A stretch of DNA of 47,341 nt, taken from the NCBI RefSeq assembly GCF_022668875.1, contig NZ_JAKGCR010000030.1:1-47341 (forward strand), written 5' to 3'. A program made the translations under genes and the position numbers. The DNA comes from Domibacillus sp. PGB-M46 (GTDB lineage: Bacteria > Bacillota > Bacilli > Bacillales > Domibacillaceae). The notes beneath the pieces were generated by a model. The model was not told the DNA's origin. It searched no databases and saw nothing but the letters and a program-made list of their open reading frames with translations. Below, in pieces: positions 30,069 to 37,855 of this stretch (positions within the stretch are counted from its first letter, which is position 1; each line of letters starts with the position of its first letter).

Positions 30069-31160
30069 TTGCTTATTCAACATCTATACGTTGAGCGTCG
30101 TTCTGCGGCATTAATAAAACCGTTTATTACGGCATTAAGAACGGTTACGTCCATTGAGTTTATAGTGGTTCGCCTTTTGCTGGAGGATGGGACAGAGGGC
30201 ATTGGGTCTGCTGCACCAACGATGGTGATTACGGGAGACTCAATTCAGAGTATGCAAGAGGCTGTTCAAACGATAATCTCTCCCCTCCTGATAGGCAAAG
30301 AAGTGAATGATATCAGAGCGCTTTCACAGGCGGTTCAGCAATCTTGTGTAGGAAACACGGGTGCCAAAGCAGCTGTAGAAATCGCTTTGTTTGATGCTTA
30401 TGCTAAAGGAATGAACATACCGCTTTATCAAGTGTTTGGCGGTAAAACAAACGTCCTTCAAAATGATCTGACCATCAGCATCAATCAAACCGGCAGGATG
30501 GTGAAGGATGCGGTCGATGCTGTTCAAGACAGGTTTACTGCATTGAAAGTAAAAGCCGGGCTGAATGCAGAAGAAGATCTTAAAAGGATTACGGCTATTC
30601 GTGAAGCCGTTGGAGAAGCCATTGAAATCCGCGTGGATGCCAATCAAGGCTGGACAAAAAAAGAAGCAGTGCGCATCATTCACCGGTGGCAGCATGAGGG
30701 ACTGAATATTGCAGTGGTTGAGCAGCCAGTAGCAGCGGGAGATCTGGAGGCTTTAAAATATGTAACAGACCGTGTTGAAACGCCGATTATGGCAGATGAA
30801 AGTGTTTTTTCGCCCGAGCAGGCAATGGAGCTCGTGCAAAGGAAAGCGGTAGATTGGCTGAATATTAAGCTGATGAAAACAGGAGGTATTGTAAGAGCTT
30901 TGCAAATCGCAGACATTGCACAGGCAGGCGGAGTTCCCTGTATGGTCGGAAGCATGATGGAAAGCAGTATTAGCGTGATGGCTGCTGCTCACCTGGCCGC
31001 TGCCCATCCAAATATTAAAAAGATCGATCTGGACGCGCCGCTGTGGCTTAAGGAAAGCCGCGTAAAAGGTTTTCCTTTTAACGGACCGGCGATTATGCTG
31101 GGTGAACAGCCGGGCATTGGCTATCACTTTTTAAAAGATGATAAAGAAAAGGGGACATAG
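30069..31160 (+). CDS. L-Ala-D/L-Glu epimerase-like enzyme (enolase superfamily)
   Basis: Muconate-lactonising-type member of the enolase superfamily, closest in pattern to B. subtilis YkfB, which epimerises L-Ala-D-Glu from murein peptides. Visible active site: KVK (Lys160, Lys162), metal ligands in VDANQGW (Asp190), VEQPV and ADESV, and the opposite-face Lys267 in NIKLMKTGG. 363 residues. The start appears to be TTG 30069 behind GAGGGA, because MLIQHLYVERRSAALIKPF matches the family N-terminus and no ATG fits. It does not belong to the B. subtilis gene order here, and no peptidase or transporter partner (as in ykfABCD) is next to it. Substrate is inference. Confidence 0.82.
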   Translation: MLIQHLYVERRSAALIKPFITALRTVTSIEFIVVRLLLEDGTEGIGSAAPTMVITGDSIQSMQEAVQTIISPLLIGKEVNDIRALSQAVQQSCVGNTGAKAAVEIALFDAYAKGMNIPLYQVFGGKTNVLQNDLTISINQTGRMVKDAVDAVQDRFTALKVKAGLNAEEDLKRITAIREAVGEAIEIRVDANQGWTKKEAVRIIHRWQHEGLNIAVVEQPVAAGDLEALKYVTDRVETPIMADESVFSPEQAMELVQRKAVDWLNIKLMKTGGIVRALQIADIAQAGGVPCMVGSMMESSISVMAAAHLAAAHPNIKKIDLDAPLWLKESRVKGFPFNGPAIMLGEQPGIGYHFLKDDKEKGT

Positions 31161-31191
31161 TATCCTCTTTAAATATTCGAGAAAAAGCAAA

Positions 31192-31229
31192 AAAAAGACC
31201 GGCAAGCTTTTGCCTGCCGATCTTTTTGC
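31192..31229. terminator. Bidirectional terminator between the epimerase gene and the tRNA genes
   Basis: Stem GACCGGCA (about 31197-31204) with TGCCGATC (31215-31222), flanked by A-rich left and T-rich right arms. On the minus strand it ends in a long T tract, so it closes the tRNA transcript; on the plus strand it closes the epimerase gene. Confidence 0.85.
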
Positions 31230-31234
31230 TTGTA

Positions 31235-31306
31235 TGACCCCTACGGGATTCGAACCCGTGTTACCGCCGTGAAAGGGCGGTGTCTTAACCGCTTGACCAA
31301 GGGGCC
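31235..31306 (-). tRNA. trnGlu: tRNA-Glu(TTC)
   Basis: On the minus strand a 72-base cloverleaf starting GGCCCCTTGGTCAAGCGG, anticodon TTC in CCCTTTCACGG, T arm GGGTTCGAATCCC and acceptor AGGGGTC plus A. CCA is not encoded. It follows tRNA-Met in transcription order. Confidence 0.96.
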
Positions 31307-31326
31307 GTTATAAAAATAAAGTATGT

Positions 31327-31388
31327 CTGGCTTTAACGGCCAGCTCCTCAAGTTGTAAGCAGTGAAGTCTTACGTCTGTTGGAGCTGG
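31327..31388 (-). other. Structured spacer between the two tRNAs
   Basis: An outer stem CCAGCTCC (31340-31347) with GGAGCTGG (31381-31388) encloses GTAAG (31355-31359) with CTTAC (31369-31373). A second short hairpin, CTGGC (31327-31331) with GCCAG (31339-31343), would compete with the outer stem. It may guide processing of the tRNA precursor. Confidence 0.5.
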
Positions 31389-31412
31389 ACAATCGTTTCA
31401 GCTCTTGTTTTA

Positions 31413-31486
31413 TAGCGGCGGAGGGGATCGAACCCCCGACCTCACGGGTATGAACCGTACGCTCTAGCCAGCTGAGCTACACCGCC
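31413..31486 (-). tRNA. trnMet: tRNA-Met(CAT), elongator type
   Basis: On the minus strand a 74-base cloverleaf starting GGCGGTGTAGCTCAGCTGG, anticodon CAT in GGTTCATACC, T arm GGGGGTTCGATCCCC and end CGCCGCT plus A. The 1-72 pair is G-U, and the anticodon stem lacks the GGG/CCC run of initiator tRNA, so it is the elongator. CCA is not encoded. Confidence 0.94.
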
Positions 31487-31518
31487 AAGTTGTGGTTGTC
31501 TGTAACAGCACAAAATCT

Positions 31519-31547
31519 ATAATAATGGCGGGGCGAAAAAAAGTCAA
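31519..31547 (-). promoter_or_regulatory. Promoter of the tRNA pair
   Basis: On the minus strand TTGACT (31542-31547), 17 bases, TATTAT (31519-31524), about 32 bases ahead of tRNA-Met. It is divergent from the spoIIE promoter. Confidence 0.75.
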
Positions 31548-31578
31548 CACTATTTCCGGAATTTTTTCATTCTAATTT

Positions 31579-31644
31579 TGTCGAACGATTTTTCTTGCCT
31601 ATTTCCTTCGTTTGACAAAGTTTTGACAATCAATCTTTTATACT
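31579..31644 (+). promoter_or_regulatory. spoIIE promoter with 21-bp spacing and Spo0A boxes
   Basis: TTGACA (31612-31617) and TATACT (31639-31644) are separated by exactly 21 bases, the unusual spacing of Spo0A-activated sigma-A promoters such as spoIIE of B. subtilis. A perfect TGTCGAA lies at 31579-31585, and one-mismatch 0A boxes (TTTGACA) overlap the -35 at 31611-31617 and follow at 31622-31628. Confidence 0.85.
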
Positions 31645-31674
31645 TCTCGATAACGATTAAAAGGGAGTGGTATT

Positions 31675-34149
31675 GTGCAAAGAGCGGAGCTGGGAATGAC
31701 AGGAGAAGCGGTTCTAGGCCATGGATGGGGAAAAGGGTTTGCAGGAAAAACGGCCTTTGTTTTGCTGGATCGTGGATGGATTTTAGTGCCGGCCGGCTTT
31801 TTGTTTGGACGGGCACTGCTGCTTTCGCAGCTGTCGCCATTCGCGCTTGCCTTTTTTGCAGCCGTCTTTATGCTGAAGAAAGAAGTCGCCCCTCGGGTAT
31901 TTTTAGCTATACTAGCCGGAGCGCTTACGATTTCGCCTGTTCAAGCATCAATAGCTTTCACTTTATTATTTTGTTTTCTGATCGTTCATCGGGTGTTTCG
32001 ATCCCTTCATAAGGGAGAAATAGCGCCTGTCCCATTCTTTGTTTTTTTTACAACACTCGCTGTGAAAAGTGTTTTTTCTTATATTATAAACGGATCCCAG
32101 TTTGTGCCTGCATATGATCTGGTGCTGGCGGCTGTAGAGGCCTCACTTGCGTTTGTACTGTCGCTTATCTTTATGCAGTGTATGCCGTTTTTATCCCTTT
32201 CCGGACGAATTCGGACATTGAAAACGGAAGAATGGATCAGCTTGTTAATTGTTTTCGCTTCTGCCGCGACCGGTATGGCCGGCTGGGCGGTTGGGGGGCT
32301 GGAAGCCGATCATATTGCTGCCCGCTATTTAGTTACAGTGGTTTCTTTTTTATCTGGCGCTGCATTTGGATCGGCAGCGGGTGTGGTCAGCGGACTGGTC
32401 TTAAGCCTTTCGGGGGTAAATGATTTTCATGAAATGAGCATCCTGGCTTTTGCGGGCCTGCTTGGGGGGCTGTTTAAAGAGTGGAGGAGGGGCGGTGCGA
32501 TTGCGGGCTTGATGACGGCCACTGTCCTTGCTGGTTTTTATGGAGAAGGCAGCCTGACCAATATGGATGCCTTATACGAATCAGCCATTGCGGCTGTCCT
32601 GTTATGCTTAACGCCAAAAGCCTGGACAGACCACCTGTCAAAATTAATACCAGGCACAACCGAACATTCGATTGAGCAGCAGCGCTACCTGCGGAAAGTA
32701 CGGGATGTAACAGCCAATCGGATGGAACAGTTTTCGGATTTATTTGATGCGCTTTCAAAAAGCTTTTCTCAGTCGGGCCATTTTCATGAAACCGCTGAAC
32801 GGGAAGTGGACCTGTTCCTCAGCGGAATCACAGAGAAAACGTGTCAGACCTGCTTTAAGAAAGAGCAGTGCTGGGCCCATCAGTTTGATGAAACGTACAA
32901 GCTGATGAAAGATATATTGGAAGACGCCGACCAAGGGGCTGACGCGCTTTCTCCTCATTTAGCAAAAGAGCTGGAGCAATACTGCTTCCGTCCAGCCAGG
33001 GTTGAAGCAGAGATTCGCTCGCAGCTGACCTATTACCGGGCAAACAAAAAGCTGAAGCAGCAAATGAGAGAAAGCCGGACAATTGTGGCTGATCAGCTTG
33101 AAGGCGTTTCAAAAGTGATGCAGGATTTTGCCGCCGAAATGAAACGGGAGGAAGAAACACATATTTCTCAGGAAGAAAAAATTACAACAGCCATTGAATC
33201 GTTTGGAATGGAAATTACGGATATCAGTGTTTTTAGTGTTCAAAAAGGTGCGATCGATATTGAGATGACACTTCCTCATTCAAAAGTGCACGGAGAGAGC
33301 GAGAAAATTATCGCACCCATTCTTTCTGATCTGCTGAACGAATACATCATTGTTGTGGACGAGCAGCAGGATGGCTCTGGTGTTCGAAGCGTGTTTCGTT
33401 CGGCTAAAGCTTTTCGCGTTGTAACAGGCCTTGCCCATGCAGCAAAAGGCGGCGGCTTAATTTCAGGGGACTCCTTTTCTGCTATTGAAATCGGGACAGG
33501 AAAATTTGCTCTGGCGATCAGCGATGGAATGGGAAATGGAGGACGGGCCCACGATGAGAGCAGCGCAACGATCAGCCTGCTGAAGCAAATTCTTCAGTCA
33601 GGTATTGAAGAAACAGTAGCTGTAAAGTCGATTAATTCCATTCTTTCTCTTCGGACGAATGATGAGGTGTTTTCTACGCTTGATTTGGCGATTATTGATC
33701 TGCAGGATGCCCGCACGGTCTTCTTGAAAGTCGGTTCCTCACCAAGCTTTATTAAACGGGGCAGCCAGGTTATCAAAGTAGAAGCGGGCAATGTGCCGAT
33801 CGGTATTTTACAGCAGCTTGAAGTGGAGACGGTTCATGAACAGCTGAAGTCAGGAGATTTACTGATTACGATGAGTGATGGTGTATTTGAAGGACCTGAA
33901 TTTATCGAAAACGCCGACGTATGGATGAAGAGAAAAATTAAATCTATTGAAACCAATGATCCGCAGACGTTTGCTGATTTATTAATGGATGAAGTAATGC
34001 GGGCGCAGTCCAATGAAATCCGGGATGATATGACGCTTTGTGTAGCACGTATTGAACACAATGTACCGGAATGGGCGGCTATTCCTATTTATGACATTGA
34101 GCCGTCTGCAAAAACAAAAAAACGGTCTGGAAGACGCCGGGCTGTATAA
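31675..34149 (+). CDS. spoIIE: Stage II sporulation protein E, SpoIIAA phosphatase
   Basis: Membrane PP2C phosphatase that dephosphorylates SpoIIAA and so frees sigma-F in the forespore; it also binds FtsZ at the polar septum. About ten membrane segments fill residues 1-320, then a central oligomerisation/FtsZ region with a cysteine cluster (TCQTCFKKEQC) and, from about 590, the PP2C domain, with ISDGMGNG (Asp617) and RDDMTL (about 783) as metal ligands. GTG 31675 follows AAGGGAG by seven bases. 824 residues against 827 in B. subtilis. Its Spo0A-type promoter lies just upstream. Confidence 0.98.
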   Translation: MQRAELGMTGEAVLGHGWGKGFAGKTAFVLLDRGWILVPAGFLFGRALLLSQLSPFALAFFAAVFMLKKEVAPRVFLAILAGALTISPVQASIAFTLLFCFLIVHRVFRSLHKGEIAPVPFFVFFTTLAVKSVFSYIINGSQFVPAYDLVLAAVEASLAFVLSLIFMQCMPFLSLSGRIRTLKTEEWISLLIVFASAATGMAGWAVGGLEADHIAARYLVTVVSFLSGAAFGSAAGVVSGLVLSLSGVNDFHEMSILAFAGLLGGLFKEWRRGGAIAGLMTATVLAGFYGEGSLTNMDALYESAIAAVLLCLTPKAWTDHLSKLIPGTTEHSIEQQRYLRKVRDVTANRMEQFSDLFDALSKSFSQSGHFHETAEREVDLFLSGITEKTCQTCFKKEQCWAHQFDETYKLMKDILEDADQGADALSPHLAKELEQYCFRPARVEAEIRSQLTYYRANKKLKQQMRESRTIVADQLEGVSKVMQDFAAEMKREEETHISQEEKITTAIESFGMEITDISVFSVQKGAIDIEMTLPHSKVHGESEKIIAPILSDLLNEYIIVVDEQQDGSGVRSVFRSAKAFRVVTGLAHAAKGGGLISGDSFSAIEIGTGKFALAISDGMGNGGRAHDESSATISLLKQILQSGIEETVAVKSINSILSLRTNDEVFSTLDLAIIDLQDARTVFLKVGSSPSFIKRGSQVIKVEAGNVPIGILQQLEVETVHEQLKSGDLLITMSDGVFEGPEFIENADVWMKRKIKSIETNDPQTFADLLMDEVMRAQSNEIRDDMTLCVARIEHNVPEWAAIPIYDIEPSAKTKKRSGRRRAV

Positions 34150-34202
34150 AATTTCCCTTTTCAGTCGAATATGAAGAAAACGAGTGAAAGGCGGGCGTAA
34201 TC

Positions 34203-34904
34203 ATGAAAATGGGTACGATGAAGCAATTGCTTTTACTGACGGACGGCTGTTCGAATACAGGGGAAGATCCAGCAATGATGGCCGCTTTTGCCCGGCGGCG
34301 TGGTATTACCGTCAATGTGATTGGGATTGTCGATGGAAACGGAACGGATCCAGGACTTGCTGAGATTGAAGCGATCGCCAAAGCGGGAGGGGGAGAAAGC
34401 CGGATTGTGCAGGCAGCGGCCCTGTCAGAGACCGTGGTAAATGTGACAAGGCAGGCAATGACGGGCACTATTTACAGCATTATTAACGAAGAACTGCGCG
34501 GTATTTTAAACAAAGAAGCAAACGTTGAGTCTCTGCCGCCGGCTACAAGAAGCGAGATTGCCGAAAAGGTGGAGGACATTAGCGAAGAAGCAGCGCTTGA
34601 GCTGCTCGTTCTGACAGATATGAGTGCCAGTATGAAGTTAAAGCTGCCGGCAGTAAAAGAAGCGCTGTATGATCTTTCTATGTCCATGCAGTCACGTATC
34701 GGCCCATCTTCTTTTTCGCTTTGGACATTTCCAGGGAAATATAGTGCAGCAGAAGAGCGGATTGGCTGGACCAACGATGCCGGTAAATTAGCAGAGTCAT
34801 TTCCGCAGCTTCTGTCGGGAGGTATCACACCGACTGGACCGGCTATTCGCCAGGCGCTGTCTTCCTTTATGGAAATGAGCGAATACGATGAAAAATCGAT
34901 ATGA
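34203..34904 (+). CDS. yabS: VWA-domain protein YabS
   Basis: von Willebrand factor A-like protein of unknown function, next to spoIIE and yabT as in B. subtilis. LLLLTDGCSNTGEDP opens the protein, and a second segment, LLVLTDMSASMKLKLPAVKEAL (about 138-160), has a MIDAS-like DxSxS site. 233 residues. A GGCGGGCG element precedes ATG 34203. The gene overlaps yabT by 17 bases, so they are translated together. Confidence 0.88.
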   Translation: MKMGTMKQLLLLTDGCSNTGEDPAMMAAFARRRGITVNVIGIVDGNGTDPGLAEIEAIAKAGGGESRIVQAAALSETVVNVTRQAMTGTIYSIINEELRGILNKEANVESLPPATRSEIAEKVEDISEEAALELLVLTDMSASMKLKLPAVKEALYDLSMSMQSRIGPSSFSLWTFPGKYSAAEERIGWTNDAGKLAESFPQLLSGGITPTGPAIRQALSSFMEMSEYDEKSI

Positions 34905-35781
34905 AGCAAGCCCTGGTGAACAGATTAAGGGAAAATGGACGGGGCATGTATGGCGAGTCGAGCGGGAAATTGGCCGCGGAGCGAATGGAATTGTTTATCT
35001 TGTAAGAGGGTCGGCTGGACGAGCTGCACTCAAATTTGCAGATTCCGCTTCTGTTGCGTCTGAGACAAATGCTTTAACAGCACTTGAGCGGGTCAGGGGA
35101 GCATCTCCCGGCCCTTTTTTCATTGAAGCGGACGATCTGGAAAAAGAGGGTGCCGTGTATCCATTTTTTTTAATGGAGTTCATTGATGGGCCGATGCTTC
35201 ATACATTTATAAAAGGCAAAAAAGAAGAATGGGCCATTATTTTATTAATCTGGCTTCTTACCTTTTTGGAGTCCCTTCACCGGCTGGGGCATGTAATGGG
35301 TGATTTGAAGCCAGAAAATTTCATTGTTGTGAGCCGAAAAGCGATTCGGGCTGTTGATGTGGGGGGCATGACAAAATTTGGGCGGTCTATCAAAGAGTAC
35401 ACAGCGCTTTATGACCGGGCGGCATGGCAGGCCGGAACAAGAAGAGCTGAACCCGCGTATGACTTGTTTGGAGCGGCAGTGCTCACGGTTTCCCTCCTTC
35501 ATAAACAGACTGTGCAAAGGGTGCTCGGGAATATCGACGATCTAAAAAGCATCGTTCAATCGTCTCCAGCCCTGCAGCTGATTGAGCCTGTTTTATTCAA
35601 TGCGTTTGCAGGCAAATACGAGAGTGCCTCCGCTATGAAAAGAGACTTGCTTCTCTGCTTTGCGAAAACAAAAACAAGGACAAGAACAGGAAGGCAAAAA
35701 AGAAAAACCTTTTGGGCAGGGAAATGGTTCGTACTGGCAGGCGCTTTGGCCGCCATCTTGATGCTGTTTTTGTTAAACTAA
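34888..35781 (+). CDS. yabT: Membrane-anchored serine/threonine kinase YabT
   Basis: Hanks-type kinase, which in B. subtilis is activated by DNA and phosphorylates RecA and others during sporulation. The ATP loop is GRGANGIVYLV, then the ALKFAD lysine, catalytic MGDLKPENF and a DVGG in place of DFG. A basic segment (KTRTRTGRQKRK, about 263-275), likely DNA-binding, leads to a C-terminal membrane anchor (about 280-297). No extracellular PASTA domains. Start ATG 34888 lies inside yabS. 297 residues. Confidence 0.93.
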   Translation: MKNRYEASPGEQIKGKWTGHVWRVEREIGRGANGIVYLVRGSAGRAALKFADSASVASETNALTALERVRGASPGPFFIEADDLEKEGAVYPFFLMEFIDGPMLHTFIKGKKEEWAIILLIWLLTFLESLHRLGHVMGDLKPENFIVVSRKAIRAVDVGGMTKFGRSIKEYTALYDRAAWQAGTRRAEPAYDLFGAAVLTVSLLHKQTVQRVLGNIDDLKSIVQSSPALQLIEPVLFNAFAGKYESASAMKRDLLLCFAKTKTRTRTGRQKRKTFWAGKWFVLAGALAAILMLFLLN

Positions 35782-35811
35782 AAGAAAACGCGGAGAGGCG
35801 GCGCAGGAGCT

Positions 35812-37173
35812 GTGCATTTTTTTGAAGAAAGTATTAAGCGGTTTATCGAGAAAAAAGAAATGATCAAAAAGGGAGATCATGTAGCTGTGGCCGTTTCAGG
35901 CGGCGTGGATTCAATGGTGCTTCTTTCTGTTTTGCATAAGCAGCGGAACCGGCTTGGCATTACGGTGAGTGCTATCCATGTGGATCATATGCTTCGGGGG
36001 GAGGAATCTTATGAGGATTTCCGTTTTGTAGAATCCTTTTGCCAGAAGCATGATATTTCTTTTTTTGGCCGCCAGGCAGATGCCGGCCGGAAAGCGAGTG
36101 AAAGCGGTATGGGTATTCAAGTCGCAGCCAGAGAAGTGCGTTATGCCCTTTTTCGAGAAGGAATGGAGAAGCTTGGAGCGAATAAACTGGCGACGGCCCA
36201 TCACGCAGATGATCAAGCGGAAACGGTGCTTATGCAGCTGTCGCGGGGCGGCCACACACACTCTGGCATGCCGGCGGTGCGGCTTTTTGCGGGTGGCATG
36301 CTAATCCGTCCTTTGTTATGTGTGGAAAAGGAGGAAATTGCTGCCTACGCGGCGAAGCATTCTATTTTATATAGGGAAGATCCGAGCAACGCAAAAAGTA
36401 CGTATACGAGAAATCGATATCGTCATCAGCTTCTTTCATTTTTGAAAAATGAAAATCCAAAAGCTGCGGTGCACATTGGCTACTTTGCCCAGGATCAGCA
36501 GGAAGACGAACTTTTTTTACAGGCGATGGCCAAGGAAAAAATAAAGAATATGGCGGTCTGGAAACAAGAATCGGTTTCACTGCAAATTGAACCGTTTCGC
36601 GAGGTGCCTTTGCCTTTACAAAGAAGGGCGATTCATCTAATATTAAACTATCTTTATCATGGAAAAACAGCGTTTTCTTTCCTACATATTCACCATATTT
36701 TACAACTGCTTCAATCAACTGCCCCATCAGGGAAACTAAACCTTCCATCACGCCTTTCCGTACGCAAACTAAACGAACAGTGTGTCTTTGCTTACGAAGC
36801 GGATGACAGGCCGAATAACAGAACTGATTTGTTATTTGCCGAAGATCGGCTGTACAGGCAGGGTGCCGGCACATTTAAGCTGGAGGAAGCCAGTGAGTGC
36901 CCGGACGGAGCAGAGTGTTTTCGTTTGAAGCACAACACGCCTCTTCCGCTTACGATTCGGATGCGGCAGGATGGAGATCGAATTCAGCTAAAAGGAATGA
37001 GTGGTTCGAAAAAGCTTGCGCGGCTTTTAATCGATGAAAAGATTCCCCTTGCCTTTCGCGACCGCGTTCCGGTGGTAACGGATGCAGATGGTAAGATTCT
37101 TTGGATACCGGGAATCCGCAAGTCAGTTCATGAAGGTGACGGGCCGCTGCTGTTGATTTATGAAAAGGAATGA
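35812..37173 (+). CDS. tilS: tRNA(Ile)-lysidine synthetase
   Basis: Converts C34 of the CAU-anticodon tRNA-Ile to lysidine so that it reads AUA. The PP-loop SGGVDS lies near residue 30, and a second segment [20 protein letters not shown] follows; the C-terminal domains ([23 protein letters not shown]) bind tRNA. 453 residues. I take GTG 35812 ([11 protein letters not shown]) with GGAG just ahead; its spacing is short, so the exact start is less sure. The last four bases overlap the upstream reading frame of hpt. Confidence 0.95.
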   Translation: MHFFEESIKRFIEKKEMIKKGDHVAVAVSGGVDSMVLLSVLHKQRNRLGITVSAIHVDHMLRGEESYEDFRFVESFCQKHDISFFGRQADAGRKASESGMGIQVAAREVRYALFREGMEKLGANKLATAHHADDQAETVLMQLSRGGHTHSGMPAVRLFAGGMLIRPLLCVEKEEIAAYAAKHSILYREDPSNAKSTYTRNRYRHQLLSFLKNENPKAAVHIGYFAQDQQEDELFLQAMAKEKIKNMAVWKQESVSLQIEPFREVPLPLQRRAIHLILNYLYHGKTAFSFLHIHHILQLLQSTAPSGKLNLPSRLSVRKLNEQCVFAYEADDRPNNRTDLLFAEDRLYRQGAGTFKLEEASECPDGAECFRLKHNTPLPLTIRMRQDGDRIQLKGMSGSKKLARLLIDEKIPLAFRDRVPVVTDADGKILWIPGIRKSVHEGDGPLLLIYEKE

Positions 37174-37196
37174 ACCAACTTTGGGAGGAAAATCTA

Positions 37197-37751
37197 TTGC
37201 TACGTAACGATATCGAAGAAATATTAATTTCGGAAGAAGAAATACAAGAAAAAGTGAAAGAGCTCGGGGAGCAGCTCACTGAGGAATATAACGACCGCTT
37301 TCCACTTTTCGTTTGTGTGTTAAAAGGCGCTATGCCGTTTATGTCTGATTTGGTTAAGCGGATCGATACGCATCTTGAAATGGATTTTATGGACGTGTCA
37401 AGTTATGGGTCTTCAACCGTATCGTCTGGGGAAGTGAAAATCGTTAAAGATTTAAACACTTCCGTAGAAGGCCGTGATGTCTTGATTATTGAAGACATTA
37501 TCGACAGCGGACTAACATTAAGCTATCTGGCGGAGCTGTTTCATTACCGGAAAGCAAAATCTGTGAAGATTGTCACGCTTCTGGATAAACCAACTGGCCG
37601 AAAAGCGAAAATTAAAGCAGATATGATCGGCTTTACGGTACCGGATGCATTCGTTGTCGGCTACGGTCTTGATTACGCTGAACGCTACCGGAACCTGCCG
37701 TATATCGGTGTTTTAAAGCCATCTGTTTACACGGCAGCCGAAGAGGAATAA
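37197..37751 (+). CDS. hpt: Hypoxanthine-guanine phosphoribosyltransferase
   Basis: Salvages hypoxanthine and guanine with PRPP; in B. subtilis HprT also binds FtsH and, with TilS, activates ftsH transcription. The PRPP loop is [14 protein letters not shown], and the hood motif [14 protein letters not shown] is present. I choose TTG 37197 because GGGAGG lies eight bases before it and the product ([16 protein letters not shown]) aligns with B. subtilis HprT; the frame is open from ATG 37170, which overlaps the tilS stop. 184 residues. Confidence 0.95.
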   Translation: MLRNDIEEILISEEEIQEKVKELGEQLTEEYNDRFPLFVCVLKGAMPFMSDLVKRIDTHLEMDFMDVSSYGSSTVSSGEVKIVKDLNTSVEGRDVLIIEDIIDSGLTLSYLAELFHYRKAKSVKIVTLLDKPTGRKAKIKADMIGFTVPDAFVVGYGLDYAERYRNLPYIGVLKPSVYTAAEEE

Positions 37752-37789
37752 GGGAGCCGGATGAATAGGCTAAAAGAAGGTTCAAATAG

Positions 37790-37817
37790 TTGTAAGGCCA
37801 ACTTTTTGTGTGATAAC
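37790..37817 (+). promoter_or_regulatory. Candidate ftsH promoter
   Basis: TTGTAA (37790-37795), 16 bases, extended -10 TGTGATAAC (-10 at 37812-37817). Moderate match. Confidence 0.4.
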
Positions 37818-37855
37818 ATTGCATATAGTCAGTTTTTCTCGGGAGGAGGTAAGGG

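Noticed and set aside
36362-36874. 170-codon open frame on the minus strand opposite tilS
   Set aside because: Fully covered by tilS, which has clear motifs. No start signals or homology.
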